From Sinorhizobium garamanticum (GTDB taxonomy: Bacteria; Pseudomonadota; Alphaproteobacteria; Rhizobiales; Rhizobiaceae): 64,000 bases of DNA. Made by a program: the position numbers and the translations under genes. Below are positions 18,337 through 28,489 of this stretch, in pieces. How positions within the stretch are numbered: position 1 is the stretch's first letter; each line of letters opens with the position of its first letter. The stretch covers positions 434,001 through 498,000 of the forward strand of contig NZ_CP120375.1 in NCBI RefSeq assembly GCF_029892065.1, in the 5' to 3' direction. The notes beneath the pieces were generated by a model. It was given only the letters and a program-made list of their open reading frames with translations. It was not told the origin of the DNA and did no database searches.

Positions 18337-21300
18337 ATGTGGAAACGCCACCTCTGGAAGTCTCCTCAGAAAATCCCCGTGTGCAGATTTGTTGATCTGG
18401 CGCCGACAAGCAACGCCGATCAGACGGGGATCTACCACGAGGCATTAGAGTTCGCCACGAACAACGACGAGGTGCTGAACATTGCATTGACCGGTCCCTA
18501 CGGCTCGGGAAAAAGCAGCGTCATCAAGTCCTTCCTGTTGAAATACCCACGACCTAAGCTGGAACTGTCGTTGGCATCCTTCTTGCCGGAAGGCGAGGTT
18601 CCTGGGGTGCGGGTCAGCAAACAGGAAATCGAACGAAGCATCCTGCAGCAGATCCTATACGGCGCGGGCGCAAACAAGCTGCCGCTGTCGCGCTTCAAGA
18701 GGATTCAGATTCCAGAGAAATGGTCCGCAGCCAGTTCTTTGGCAGTATGCCTAGGGGTGTTCTGCCTTTGGTATCTCGTCACCAATCAATCCGATGTGAT
18801 TTCCGGGAAGTTCTTCAAGCCGTTGGAACTGTCCAACTGGTTCAACATCGTATCATTTGCTGTTGCAGCGCTGTTCGTTTGGCGGCTGGTTCACACCGCA
18901 TATTTGAAAAGCCTGGGGCTTTCCCTGAAAAGCATTTCCCTCAAGGACATTCAGATCGCCCCGAAGGCTGCGGACGAGGAATCGATCCTCAATCGGCACC
19001 TCGACGAGATTATCTACTTCTTCCAGTCCACCAAATACGACCTGGTCGTCATCGAAGACTTGGACCGGTTCGACAATCCCGACATCTTCGTGACGTTACG
19101 CGAAATCAATGCGCTGGTGAATGAGAACGCCGACATACATCGGCGCATTCGATTCCTTTACGCTCTCCGCGACGACATATTCATCAACACGGACAGGACC
19201 AAGTTCTTCGAATTCATCGTTCCCGTCATTCCGGTGATCAACCATTCCAACTCGATAGATAAGGTCCTCGAACATACTCAGCGTATCGATCTTGATCGGC
19301 GGCTTGATCGGCGTTTCGTTCGCGAGGTTTCCCGATATCTGAGTGATCTGAGGCTAATTGCGAATATCTTCAACGAGTACGTGATCTACGCGTCCAATCT
19401 CCGAGCAGACGGAGATGGCGCACTGGATCCAAACAAGCTGCTCGCCGTCCTGATATACAAGAACGTCATTCCGAAGGACTTCGCCGCGCTGCACCGTCGG
19501 GAAGGTGCGCTATCCAAAGTGCTGAACCGGTACGATGAATTCGTTGAGAAGTCGCGAGACAAGATCCGCTCTGAGCTAGAGCAGATCCAAGCAGACCTAG
19601 TCCGCAGCGATGAGCAGTACGCTAGGGATCTCGCTGAACTCCACCGTATCTATGCCATGGCGATCGTAGAACGCGTGCCAGAATACTACACACATTTGCA
19701 CCCAAGTTTCGGCCAGATAGCGCTCGCTGCGCTACCTCAGCATCCCCAGTTCGATGATCTCTTCTCACAGCCGCCTATGAGGGTCACGAACAATGCTGGC
19801 CAACAATCGCGTGTGGATCTTCGGGGGATAGAAGCGGCGGTGGATCCAAATTGGTCCTTCGCGGAACGCAAGACGCAAATCGAGCACAAGTCTCCTGAGC
19901 ACAGGGAGAAGATGGAAAAGAAGGCTCAGGAACTTAAGGCTGAGCTGTCTTTGCTTCGGACAAGAAAATTCCATGAGGTCGTGAGGGAAAGCTCCGCGCT
20001 TATAGAAGAGGTTTTTGCAGAGGTCGGCGAGAGCCGGGATCTCCTGAAATTCCTCATTCTGGAAGGTTACCTGGACGATACCTACTATCAGTACACCTCA
20101 CTGTTCCACAGCGGGCGCCTGTCGCGCAATGACAACAAATTCCTGATTCAGATCCGCAGTTTCAGCAATCCTGAACCCGATTTTCAGTTGGACAGCATCT
20201 CGGAAGTCATTGCCTCGATGCGCGAGGATGATTTCGGACGAACCTACGTCCTCAACCGATTCATCATCGATGGCTTGCTGGAAAACCCCCAGGAGTACGC
20301 AGCTCAAACCACTAGCGCACTCGAATTCATCGCCAGCCACGTCGACGAATGCAAGGACTTTTTCCAAAGCTACTATGCCCGAGGTGCGCATGTAGATCGA
20401 TTGGTTTCCACGCTGATCCGGAGATGGCCAGCTTTCACAGTGGCCGCCTTGAGAAGTGATTTGGCAGTCTCACACGCGGCAAGAATCCTTGCGCACGCTC
20501 CAAATGGTGCGATCAAGCAAGGAACTCCCGCTGGCTTCACATTGGCACGTTTTGCGTCTCAAGAACTGAGCAGGATTCTCGCCGAACGCGTTGAATTCGA
20601 TCTGGGCATCCTGAAGTCCCTTCAGGTCGAAATAGCCGATATTCGAGCCATCGCTGATAATCACGATGTGGTCTCGTACGTCGCAGCGGAAGGGCTATAC
20701 CGGATTTCCCTTGGCAACATTCAACTCATCATGGAACAGGTCGTCAAATTCCCAACGCCTGGCGATCTGGATACCAAGCATTTCTCCTCACTGCGTGAAG
20801 CCAACTACAGTCCGCTGCTAAAGCATGTCGGCTCCGGTTTCGAGGCCTACGTCCGAGATGTCTTGCTGAAACTTGAAAACAACACTGCCGAAGATCCGTC
20901 CGCGATCATCGAGGTGCTGGGCCACGATGAGGTAGGTCTCGATCTTCGTTCGGAGTTCCTCAGTATGCAGACGGCGACTTTCCCGTCGTTCGAAGGGGTT
21001 CCGGCCGCGTTTCACTCCTCTCTGGTTAAGGAACAGAAGATCGGCAGCACTTGGGAGAATTGCTTGGCGTTTCTCACCAGCGAGGCTTTCAGCCCCGAAG
21101 TTCTCACGGCCTATCTTCAGAGTGAAGCGAGCGAGGCTCTCTCTCGGAAGGCAATCCCGAACGGCAAAAATGCGTTTGCGCTGCGGAAATTCGTGATTGA
21201 GAATGACGCGCTGCCGGACGAAGTCTATAGGTTACATGTCCGCAAATTGCCGTTGCCCTTCACGGTTCTGCCGGAGGTTGGACCGACAAAGATCAGGATA

Positions 21301-21897
21301 TTGATCGAGGAGCGCAGAGCTGCTTTCTCAGTCGACAATTTCGTAAAGCTCGAGGACGATGAGCATAAGGCCCTATTCATTGAATTGAATTTCAAGGACT
21401 ACAGGACCAAGCGAAACGAGTTCTCGATCGACGCCAAAGTCATCGAAAGGTTACTGAATTCCAATCTCGCCGATAGTCAGAAAATGGCAATCATCGGCGA
21501 TATTGACCCAGACCTTGTTTCAAAAAATCCGTCGCTTGCCACTGCCATCGGTCCTGTCCTCGATCGGTCAAAGATCGTGGCAAAAGATTACGGATCGGAT
21601 TTCGTTCGCGCGGTCATTCTCAACTCTTACCCGGAATCGCTGCAACTATCGTTGTTCAATAAGTTGCACGATGTACTGACCATGGGCGAAGTGCGCGATG
21701 TGCTCCGAGGTTTGCCCGTGCCGTACCGCGACATAGTCATCTATGGAAAGTCTCCAAGAATCGACAGAGATCCGATTAACGAACAATTCGCTTTATGGTT
21801 GAATGAACGGAGGATTATCTCGTCATTCGCGCCAACGTTGTTTGGTGACGGTATCCGGATCAGCACTTTCAGAAAGGAGCCCTCGACCGAAGGGTAG
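18337..21897 (+). CDS. YobI-like membrane P-loop NTPase, putative defence protein
   Basis: Large protein of about 1,186 residues. After a short N-terminus it has VDLAPTSN and then Walker A GPYGSGKSS at about 53-61. Two hydrophobic segments follow at about 134-150 and 171-187, then a Walker B strand YDLVVIEDLDRF at about 235-246 and sensor-like FLYALRDDIF. This is the architecture of the YobI P-loop NTPase family, a STAND/KAP-like group of large ATPases with membrane anchors, often found among defence genes. The long C-terminal region (about 450-1186) is helical and has no domain I can name. An upstream ATG at 18202 would extend it by 45 residues, but the family starts close to VDLAP. It is convergent with the nuclease/Gabija-like operon on the right. 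Confidence 0.75.
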   Translation: MWKRHLWKSPQKIPVCRFVDLAPTSNADQTGIYHEALEFATNNDEVLNIALTGPYGSGKSSVIKSFLLKYPRPKLELSLASFLPEGEVPGVRVSKQEIERSILQQILYGAGANKLPLSRFKRIQIPEKWSAASSLAVCLGVFCLWYLVTNQSDVISGKFFKPLELSNWFNIVSFAVAALFVWRLVHTAYLKSLGLSLKSISLKDIQIAPKAADEESILNRHLDEIIYFFQSTKYDLVVIEDLDRFDNPDIFVTLREINALVNENADIHRRIRFLYALRDDIFINTDRTKFFEFIVPVIPVINHSNSIDKVLEHTQRIDLDRRLDRRFVREVSRYLSDLRLIANIFNEYVIYASNLRADGDGALDPNKLLAVLIYKNVIPKDFAALHRREGALSKVLNRYDEFVEKSRDKIRSELEQIQADLVRSDEQYARDLAELHRIYAMAIVERVPEYYTHLHPSFGQIALAALPQHPQFDDLFSQPPMRVTNNAGQQSRVDLRGIEAAVDPNWSFAERKTQIEHKSPEHREKMEKKAQELKAELSLLRTRKFHEVVRESSALIEEVFAEVGESRDLLKFLILEGYLDDTYYQYTSLFHSGRLSRNDNKFLIQIRSFSNPEPDFQLDSISEVIASMREDDFGRTYVLNRFIIDGLLENPQEYAAQTTSALEFIASHVDECKDFFQSYYARGAHVDRLVSTLIRRWPAFTVAALRSDLAVSHAARILAHAPNGAIKQGTPAGFTLARFASQELSRILAERVEFDLGILKSLQVEIADIRAIADNHDVVSYVAAEGLYRISLGNIQLIMEQVVKFPTPGDLDTKHFSSLREANYSPLLKHVGSGFEAYVRDVLLKLENNTAEDPSAIIEVLGHDEVGLDLRSEFLSMQTATFPSFEGVPAAFHSSLVKEQKIGSTWENCLAFLTSEAFSPEVLTAYLQSEASEALSRKAIPNGKNAFALRKFVIENDALPDEVYRLHVRKLPLPFTVLPEVGPTKIRILIEERRAAFSVDNFVKLEDDEHKALFIELNFKDYRTKRNEFSIDAKVIERLLNSNLADSQKMAIIGDIDPDLVSKNPSLATAIGPVLDRSKIVAKDYGSDFVRAVILNSYPESLQLSLFNKLHDVLTMGEVRDVLRGLPVPYRDIVIYGKSPRIDRDPINEQFALWLNERRIISSFAPTLFGDGIRISTFRKEPSTEG

Positions 21898-22498
21898 GCA
21901 AACCCGTAAGTGCTCGTCGAGATAGTTAGAAGACGAGCTGAACTGAGCCGCGGGCGATGTTGAACGCCAGTGGATGTTTGGAAGGCCTCGCAAGATTTCA
22001 AGGTCCACTTTTCGAGCAGTTAGCTTGTCAGCAGACGGTCCCCTTGCGGCCCCCGTCCGGACGGGCGGCAGGGCGCCCTTATCGGTCATTTCGGGCAGTC
22101 GGAACCTTCCACTGAAAGCGGACATACGCGGCGCCTCCGCACAGATCGGGTTGGACAGAAGTTCCAGAGTCCTGCCGGTGCCGGACGGGAAGAAACTCAT
22201 CGCTCGTACATAATGCTTCCATATGATTTCAAACGCGATGTCAGAAATGGTGAAGCTGCTGGGTGTCAAATGTTTATAGGCTCAGCCTTTGGCTGTGACC
22301 ACTTCTGCAAACAGCTCAAGCTCCCGTCCGCTGACCATGCTGGCTTGGGATGAATCCGCAGCGTGCCAGAAGAAGCCGCACGGGCAGCAGCATGATATAG
22401 GTCAAATTCGTTGCGCCGATAACGCGGGAAATGCTTAAGGTCTTTCAATAGCGTCCGTCGGCGAGCCCAACCTTGCGCGACTGGATCTGCATCGAGAC
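21898..22498. other. spacer between convergent defence genes, no clear gene
   Basis: About 600 bases. The minus strand has frames at 21823-22269 and 22266-22658 that may be pieces of one decayed gene, but I recognise no domain. No terminator with a T-run was found. Confidence 0.4.
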
Positions 22499-24055
22499 TC
22501 ATACATTTATGGCTGATGTTGGTTGTTGAGCCGCACGGCGTGCCGCGCCTTCTATCTTCGCTAGAGGATGCCGGAAGTAGTGTTCGTTCAGTGCTTTGCG
22601 GATGGCGGCATTCGCAGCACTGTCGGTGTATGTTTTCATTTCTGCGCCGTCTTTCCACGCGATGCTGAGATCACTTCGTACAGGCTGCTCGCGTAGCCAG
22701 GCCAGTGCGTCGTCCGCGATAGGCCCGTTCGTCCAGAGCTCAAAACTCAACGGCTTGTTGTAGAAGCGGCTATCCATGCGGATGATGCTATGGAGCAGCG
22801 GTACCCGATCGCCATGCCATTTCTGGACTTCTTCAAGGTTGACCCTGCTTCCGGGGATCTTCGATTTGCATTCAATGATCAGGACACCTTTGTCGTCCGG
22901 GCGGTCAAGCAGCACATCAATCTCGGCCGAACGTCCGGAACTGAAGTCCGTCCATTTTTCACCTGCGCGCAGATATCCCCCTTCCACGTCTTTTACCAAG
23001 GAGCCTACAACGATCTCGAACAAGGCGCCGCGTAGGTTGTTTGCCGCCCCCTCGATCCTGGTCAGGTTTGACAGGACGCGTTCCACATGTTCGGGATTAA
23101 CAGACGCTGTCTTCCCCGTATCAGAAAGAAGGCTGATTAGATCCCTCAGCGCCTTGGCTACATCTCCGCCAAAAAGGTGCGCCGTCGTTGTCGCCAAAAC
23201 ACCTTTGCTCTTCGCCATGCTGAATCCGGCCGTCGTGAAGCCATCCGCGATGAGGAATGGCATAATGGGAGCGACATTCGCTGGCGCTGATGCCAGGTCA
23301 TGTTTGCGAACAAACGTCGCGACGGCATCCTCATCGAGAACACCCCGGAGATTGACGTCACAGACCACGAATCCAGGCTTGAGACCTGAGGCGGACGCCT
23401 TGACCAGTGGGCGTGCATAGCACGGCGCCGACATATCCCACGTGATAGACGAAACTACTGGCAGCGTTTCGTCGTCGCGGATGCGTACCCTGTCGAAGCT
23501 GCCGAAGCCCGTCCGGCGGCACCACTCCTTCATGCCGTGGAGAACGACGTTTTCAGCGACCAGTCGAGCGCGAATGGTCGCAATTTCATCGCGCCTATAA
23601 ACATAGGGTTTGAATTGCACGAACGGCTGACCCGTTTCGGGGTCGCTGATTTCTTCCAGCATGTGGATGGAGGAAAGCCTCTCCAATATGCGGTCCGGTG
23701 AAAGCTGCCTTACCCGTGCGGCGGGACTGCCGCAGACACCGGCAAAGTATTTCCGCGGAAAGCAGCCGCCGCGCGCCCTTAGTCCGGCCATCGCGCTCCA
23801 GTAGGCCTTGCCATGGTTTTGGAAAACACGCTCAACCGCCCGCCAATACGCTTGATCACCGAACTGCTCCGGGAGGTAAATGAAACGGGCATTGTGCGGG
23901 AACCTAAGGCCCGCCAGCCGCACGACATCCGGGCCTCCGCGCGCAATGCGCTGCCGGGCGGAGGCAAGCGAGACGCCGTCTTTGGCCATCTCGGCGATCA
24001 ATTCGGTCGAGAGCGTTGGGCCGACACGCCTCAGCAGTGCAGAGATGGATTCCAT
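22499..24055 (-). CDS. PD-(D/E)xK-type nuclease with N-terminal helical domain, unknown family
   Basis: Protein of 518 residues. The C-terminal third has a restriction-endonuclease-like core: a helix with RGALFEIVVGSLVK (about 340-353), then SAEIDVLLDRPDDKGVLIIECKSK (about 375-398), giving the E...D...ExK pattern of active-site residues. The N-terminal 130 residues (ALLRRVGPTLSTELIAEM..., SLASARQRIARG) look like winged-helix DNA-binding segments. The middle, about 180-320, is unassigned. It follows the UvrD-like helicase on the same strand after about 206 bases, so it may be a third component of that operon or an independent anti-invader nuclease. No named family is claimed. Confidence 0.6.
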   Translation of the reverse strand: MESISALLRRVGPTLSTELIAEMAKDGVSLASARQRIARGGPDVVRLAGLRFPHNARFIYLPEQFGDQAYWRAVERVFQNHGKAYWSAMAGLRARGGCFPRKYFAGVCGSPAARVRQLSPDRILERLSSIHMLEEISDPETGQPFVQFKPYVYRRDEIATIRARLVAENVVLHGMKEWCRRTGFGSFDRVRIRDDETLPVVSSITWDMSAPCYARPLVKASASGLKPGFVVCDVNLRGVLDEDAVATFVRKHDLASAPANVAPIMPFLIADGFTTAGFSMAKSKGVLATTTAHLFGGDVAKALRDLISLLSDTGKTASVNPEHVERVLSNLTRIEGAANNLRGALFEIVVGSLVKDVEGGYLRAGEKWTDFSSGRSAEIDVLLDRPDDKGVLIIECKSKIPGSRVNLEEVQKWHGDRVPLLHSIIRMDSRFYNKPLSFELWTNGPIADDALAWLREQPVRSDLSIAWKDGAEMKTYTDSAANAAIRKALNEHYFRHPLAKIEGAARRAAQQPTSAINV

Positions 24056-24261
24056 TGCGAAAAAGCCTCGATGTCACACTGCGCTATTTATAACAACATC
24101 TCTTTCGCCGCTCGACAATTTCGACGTTGTCGAAGCGCTAAAATTTCATATTAAATAACAATAGCTTACGACGTCCGTACGAGGATCAAAAAACAGTGGT
24201 TGTCATACCTCATCTGTCACAAGCGATACATTCTGCCACGGCGCGGTTCCGTGAAGCGCGG

Positions 24262-26241
24262 TCAAACCGTCAGATCCTGGAGTATCCATCCCTGCTCGAC
24301 GGCGGCTTCCATCATGGCGGGACTGACACTCTCCTTGCGAACGCCCAGGGCGAGCAAGGTTCGAGGCCTGGTAATCCCTACAAAGACATTCGTGGCCGCG
24401 GTTAGATGGGCATCGTTTGCCGCGAAGTCACGGTTCTCTATACCAAGTGCGTGCGGCAGGACGGTCGTCAGATCCATAGCTCTCTGGTCGGCCGCCTGGC
24501 CGCGGTATATCTCCGTTTCCAAAACAAGGATGGCATCAACTGTCCGTCCTTTTACCGAATGGATCGACCCCAGTTGAACCCGCACGCCATTCACGGTGAC
24601 GGCGTTTCGTGAAATCTGCCCTCCGGCCGCTACCGCATTATCCGCCCCTTGATCGATGAACGCCACGAAAGCAGCACACTCATCATCACCGTTGACGTCC
24701 AGGGCAACGCCAAGAACCGCCGACAAGGCTCCCAGGAATTCTTGCCAGGCTTGGACGCTCCAAACCGCTTGGCCATTCAAGATGTGCGTGTACAACAGAT
24801 GACGGGTGGCAATGTGCTTATCTCCGTCGGCGGCGAGAATGCGCCAAACATTGGTGCTGTTGACCCTGTTGCCGTGAGACCCTTGATATTCCGCTATGCT
24901 TAGAAGTTCGGATAGAGACTGACAGAACAGTTCCGCAATGCGCGCCGGTGTTTCGTACGCTGCATGCAGTGTGGCTGCCTGCCTCAGGATTGCGCAAAAT
25001 GAAGCTGGTTTGCTGCTACCGGATGATCCGGGACGGTAGGCTGGATGGTAATCGACAAGGCTCTTCGGCCAGCTTCCCCGTCTGTCACGATATAAATTGT
25101 GACGCGAGCTAACGGCCCAGGTTTCGTGACCGTCAAGGATCTGGTTACCCCAGTGCTCCCGCACCTTCGCTGCATAGGTCGGAATGACATCTCCGATTCT
25201 GGCTTCATTAAACATGATCAGATGGCGTTGGCCGGGACTATTCTCCACGCCGGTTATTATCTGTGGTCGCCGCACCGTGAGGCGGCTGGCGAAAGCAGCA
25301 ATCGGTTCGCCGAACCGCCGGGTCTCATTGAGCGGTATCGCCTCGACTGCCGGCTGCCAGTAATCGCCCGGCGCAAGTGTGGGATCTTCGTAAAGGGTCT
25401 GGTTTTGGTCGCCGAGGAGTTGGAATGCTACACCGCCTCCATCGAATATCCGGCGCAGCAAGGCAAGTTGAGGCCCATGTGTGTCCTGGGCCTCATCCAG
25501 GATCACCAGAGGGAAACGCGCGCGTAGTTTATCGACAAGTCCAGGGCAGTGCTCCACTGCATGTGCGGCAAGAGCCGTCATGTCGCCAAACCGATAGTAG
25601 CCGTCCCTGGTAATGCTCGCCTTGATTTGCTCAAGCTCTGCGCCACTATCTGTGTGGGGGCCAACTTGACGCGGAAGTACGCGGATGCCGATGCGATCTG
25701 GCACGGGCCCAGGTTGGAAGTTAAAGGCGGGTGAGAACTCCAAATTGGCAACCCAGTTCTCAACGTTCTTCGGCTGGCGTCTTGCTAGGGCCCGCAGGTT
25801 TGGCCGGCTTGCAACTTTACTTTTGGCGATTGCCGCGAATACAGCATCGTCAATTCGCCGAAGGGGCCAACCAAGGCCGCGCAGATATGGCAGGGCGATA
25901 AAGCGGTCGATGAATGTCGTAACCGTTCCAATGAAATGCGGGTAACTCAGAAATGCAGATGCACTGGCATGAGACGCAAGGCGCTTTTCCACTTCGATGC
26001 GTGCGGCATTGGTGTGTGAAATGATACACACGCCTTCCGAACGTGAATTCCAGGTGCGAGACAGCAAGCTCAGTTTGGCAACAAGCAAAGTTGTCTTCCC
26101 GTTGCCTGGTGCGGCTTGGACATCGCACGATGCAACCGAAGAAAGAAACGCTCTCTGGCTCGGCTGTGAGAAGTCGCAGCCTCCCATTTCTTCGCTTAGG
26201 GCTGCTAGGATTTCGGGCGTCAGTTCTGCTACCGTGATCAT
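24262..26241 (-). CDS. UvrD/PcrA-like superfamily 1 helicase, Gabija GajB-like
   Basis: Protein of 659 residues. The helicase motif I is AAPGNGKTT at about 43-51, motif II LVILDEAQDTHG at about 240, motif III GDQNQTLYEDP, motif IV region LNETRRFG, motif V-like GSIHSVKGRTVDAILVLE and motif VI VGITRPRTLLALG. The ATG overlaps the stop of the upstream OLD-family gene by four bases (ATGA), so the two are translationally coupled. An OLD-type ATPase/TOPRIM nuclease followed by an SF1 helicase is the arrangement of Gabija anti-phage systems, in which GajB senses DNA ends and stimulates GajA. Assignment to Gabija rather than a related OLD-helicase pair needs a profile search. Confidence 0.8.
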   Translation of the reverse strand: MITVAELTPEILAALSEEMGGCDFSQPSQRAFLSSVASCDVQAAPGNGKTTLLVAKLSLLSRTWNSRSEGVCIISHTNAARIEVEKRLASHASASAFLSYPHFIGTVTTFIDRFIALPYLRGLGWPLRRIDDAVFAAIAKSKVASRPNLRALARRQPKNVENWVANLEFSPAFNFQPGPVPDRIGIRVLPRQVGPHTDSGAELEQIKASITRDGYYRFGDMTALAAHAVEHCPGLVDKLRARFPLVILDEAQDTHGPQLALLRRIFDGGGVAFQLLGDQNQTLYEDPTLAPGDYWQPAVEAIPLNETRRFGEPIAAFASRLTVRRPQIITGVENSPGQRHLIMFNEARIGDVIPTYAAKVREHWGNQILDGHETWAVSSRHNLYRDRRGSWPKSLVDYHPAYRPGSSGSSKPASFCAILRQAATLHAAYETPARIAELFCQSLSELLSIAEYQGSHGNRVNSTNVWRILAADGDKHIATRHLLYTHILNGQAVWSVQAWQEFLGALSAVLGVALDVNGDDECAAFVAFIDQGADNAVAAGGQISRNAVTVNGVRVQLGSIHSVKGRTVDAILVLETEIYRGQAADQRAMDLTTVLPHALGIENRDFAANDAHLTAATNVFVGITRPRTLLALGVRKESVSPAMMEAAVEQGWILQDLTV

Positions 26242-28121
26242 GCGGCACCAGCGGCGGGCGGCGCTGGACTACTGGTCGCATAATCTATCGCATTGGCGAT
26301 GTAGGGCGGCAGCTTCGCTCGAAAGACGGCCGGTGCGTCAGGCAGTTCATCGATAAGCCGGGCGAGCTGTTCTGCGACTTCACTTTTCGAGACCCCGCCT
26401 TTTTTGGCCATGGGAGCAAATATGAGGGCGGCGACATCGTCGTCGGTTTTATTGGCGCCAGCCTGCCACGCAGCAACCTTCGCCGTCGCATCGGCAATGA
26501 TTTGATCGCGCGTTTTCCTGCGGTCGCCCTTGACGAGCTTCACTGCGGCGTGAACCAGCGCAGCCAGATCCGGCATCCGCGACAAGTCAAATTCCAGCGT
26601 CCATTGTTCGGAGGGAAAGCTCCGCACGTTTCCACCGTCGTCCTTCGTCAGGCCAGCGAGGTGCTGCTGCTTCTTGGCCGGGAAGAGTGTCGATTCCGTC
26701 TTGCGCGCGCCTACAATCTTGGCTGCAGCATCCGGCGGGATATCCCTATCCGGCAACAGGGCCACAGGAACCGGCATAACAGTCCCATCAGCGCGCTGGA
26801 GAATGCGGCTGTACCGAAACAATCCCCGGTGACCGACCTTGATGATCGATACGCCATGCTTGCCAAGCGGCCTGCCCATTCTCCTTGCGATAGCCGGAAG
26901 GAGAATGTTTTCCGCATCGCCCTCGACCACTATCAAGCCTCGTGCAAAGAAGAGGTTCGCTTTGGTCGCATCAAGAAAGCGCTTGAGGAATTCGTAGTCG
27001 TCAGCAGCTAGGTTGGTCTTGCCCTGAGCTAGTGGATAGGCCTTGTGACCGATGATCATGATCATCGCATCAAGCCTGCATCCGGCGGCCAGGGTTGGGC
27101 TGTGCGTTGACAAGAGAACCTGCACTTGCTGTTGAGAAGCCTGCATTGGAGGCGCAGCCCGTTCTTCAAGCACCTGCATAAACAGCGTTTGCAGTTGGGG
27201 ATGCAAATGGGCTTCTGGTTCTTCTATGAGAAGGAGCGGAACCTGATCAGGGTGGGATTGCAGCAACAGAAGCTCGGCTGCCATGAACAGCAGGTTATTG
27301 TAGCCGAGGCCGCGATTAAGACGTTCAATCTGACCGGGCGGCGCATTGAGGTAAAGCTCAAGCCGTTCCAGCAATTGATCGAATGAACCTTTTGCTCCCA
27401 GGCTCAGGGTTGCCGTGAGCGGATCGTCCGCAAAGGACAGACTTTCAAGATAGCTCCTGTTGACGGCTTGCTCGATGTTCTGGACTGCGGCATTGTTTTC
27501 AACGCTTTCGTCAGCCGCCTTCATCGTATCAACAAGAGTCGCCGCCCCGCCGGCTGCTGCCGGCGCGCTTTGCGAAGCCATCATCGGCATTGCGCCAAGT
27601 ATTCGCGACAACCGAGACCGCTTCCCCGACCGAAGCTCACGCTCCGCGTCGCGCAGCGGGCGCAGATAGGTCGTCCGAAGATATTCGCGTAGATCACCTT
27701 CCACGGGCGGGCCGTCAGCATCTTTGCAGGCCCGATACTGGGTCATCACTATATGACCGCCCCCACGCTGCCTGCGTAAAGTCGCGCGAACGCAAACATA
27801 GAGCCGCAGCGTGCCCCCTTCATTAGAACACCATTCAAGAAAACGGGACTGTTCAGCCGGTGTAAGACTGTCGAACTTGCAGCGAATAAGAAGTTCCGTC
27901 TCGCGCTGCCCGTCCGCCCTTACGTGGAAATCACTTGCATCAAGCCGGAGAAAATCGTCGCCGCGTGTCCAAAGTACGTGGCGGGGCGCATCGACAACGG
28001 CGCTTTTGCCGGCATCATTTGGGCCGACAAGTACATTCAGGCCGGGCTGCAAGCCGATATTCAAAGGCGCATCGGCTGCAAAGCAACGAAAACCGGAAGC
28101 GAATATCTCGGCTAAATGCAT
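26238..28121 (-). CDS. OLD-family ATPase with TOPRIM nuclease domain, Gabija GajA-like
   Basis: Protein of 627 residues. The ABC-type ATPase half has Walker A GPNDAGKSA at 33-41, and later LLIEEPEAHLHPQLQ (Walker B/D-loop) and STHSPTLAAG (H-loop). A TOPRIM nuclease domain follows from about 395 with GLIVVEGDAENILLP, where the Glu is the metal-binding residue, and a later PDRDIPPD acidic pair. This is the OLD nuclease layout. It is the first gene of a leftward operon with the helicase. In Gabija the GajA homologue is a sequence-specific nicking endonuclease inhibited by nucleotides, acting in the cytoplasm on invading DNA. The start at 28121 (MHLAEIFASGFRCF) is the usual beginning of such proteins. 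Confidence 0.82.
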   Translation of the reverse strand: MHLAEIFASGFRCFAADAPLNIGLQPGLNVLVGPNDAGKSAVVDAPRHVLWTRGDDFLRLDASDFHVRADGQRETELLIRCKFDSLTPAEQSRFLEWCSNEGGTLRLYVCVRATLRRQRGGGHIVMTQYRACKDADGPPVEGDLREYLRTTYLRPLRDAERELRSGKRSRLSRILGAMPMMASQSAPAAAGGAATLVDTMKAADESVENNAAVQNIEQAVNRSYLESLSFADDPLTATLSLGAKGSFDQLLERLELYLNAPPGQIERLNRGLGYNNLLFMAAELLLLQSHPDQVPLLLIEEPEAHLHPQLQTLFMQVLEERAAPPMQASQQQVQVLLSTHSPTLAAGCRLDAMIMIIGHKAYPLAQGKTNLAADDYEFLKRFLDATKANLFFARGLIVVEGDAENILLPAIARRMGRPLGKHGVSIIKVGHRGLFRYSRILQRADGTVMPVPVALLPDRDIPPDAAAKIVGARKTESTLFPAKKQQHLAGLTKDDGGNVRSFPSEQWTLEFDLSRMPDLAALVHAAVKLVKGDRRKTRDQIIADATAKVAAWQAGANKTDDDVAALIFAPMAKKGGVSKSEVAEQLARLIDELPDAPAVFRAKLPPYIANAIDYATSSPAPPAAGAA

Positions 28122-28489
28122 GAACTCTCCCGCATTCTTATCGAATCACTATGACAGGCAAGATACTGCAGATCGGCTTGGCGGACATGAAGGGGTTGGC
28201 TCCTCTTGGCGCATCAGAGACCCGAAGTCTTGGGCCCCTCCGCCGGAAGCGGATAAAGAGGTTCGGGCGGTGAAAGGCTGCTTCGCGCCCAAGGCGGCTG
28301 TTCCGTCTCAACGCCGGGGAGCAGACAGTCCGCTCCCGGCCCAAATCGGTCATTCGTCCAAGCCGAGCCAATGACCGCAATGACCGCAATTCAGCCGCTC
28401 CGACTGCCAGGTTTGAGTGGCTGCTCACCTCATCCCTCTGAAGTAAGGATAGAAATCGATCAACAGTCGTGAATTCCCAACATTCACCT
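28122..28489. other. spacer between defence operon and IS110 remnant
   Basis: About 370 bases. This should contain the promoter of the OLD-family gene. Frames here are continuations of the broken IS110 transposase out of phase. No motif is identified. Confidence 0.4.
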
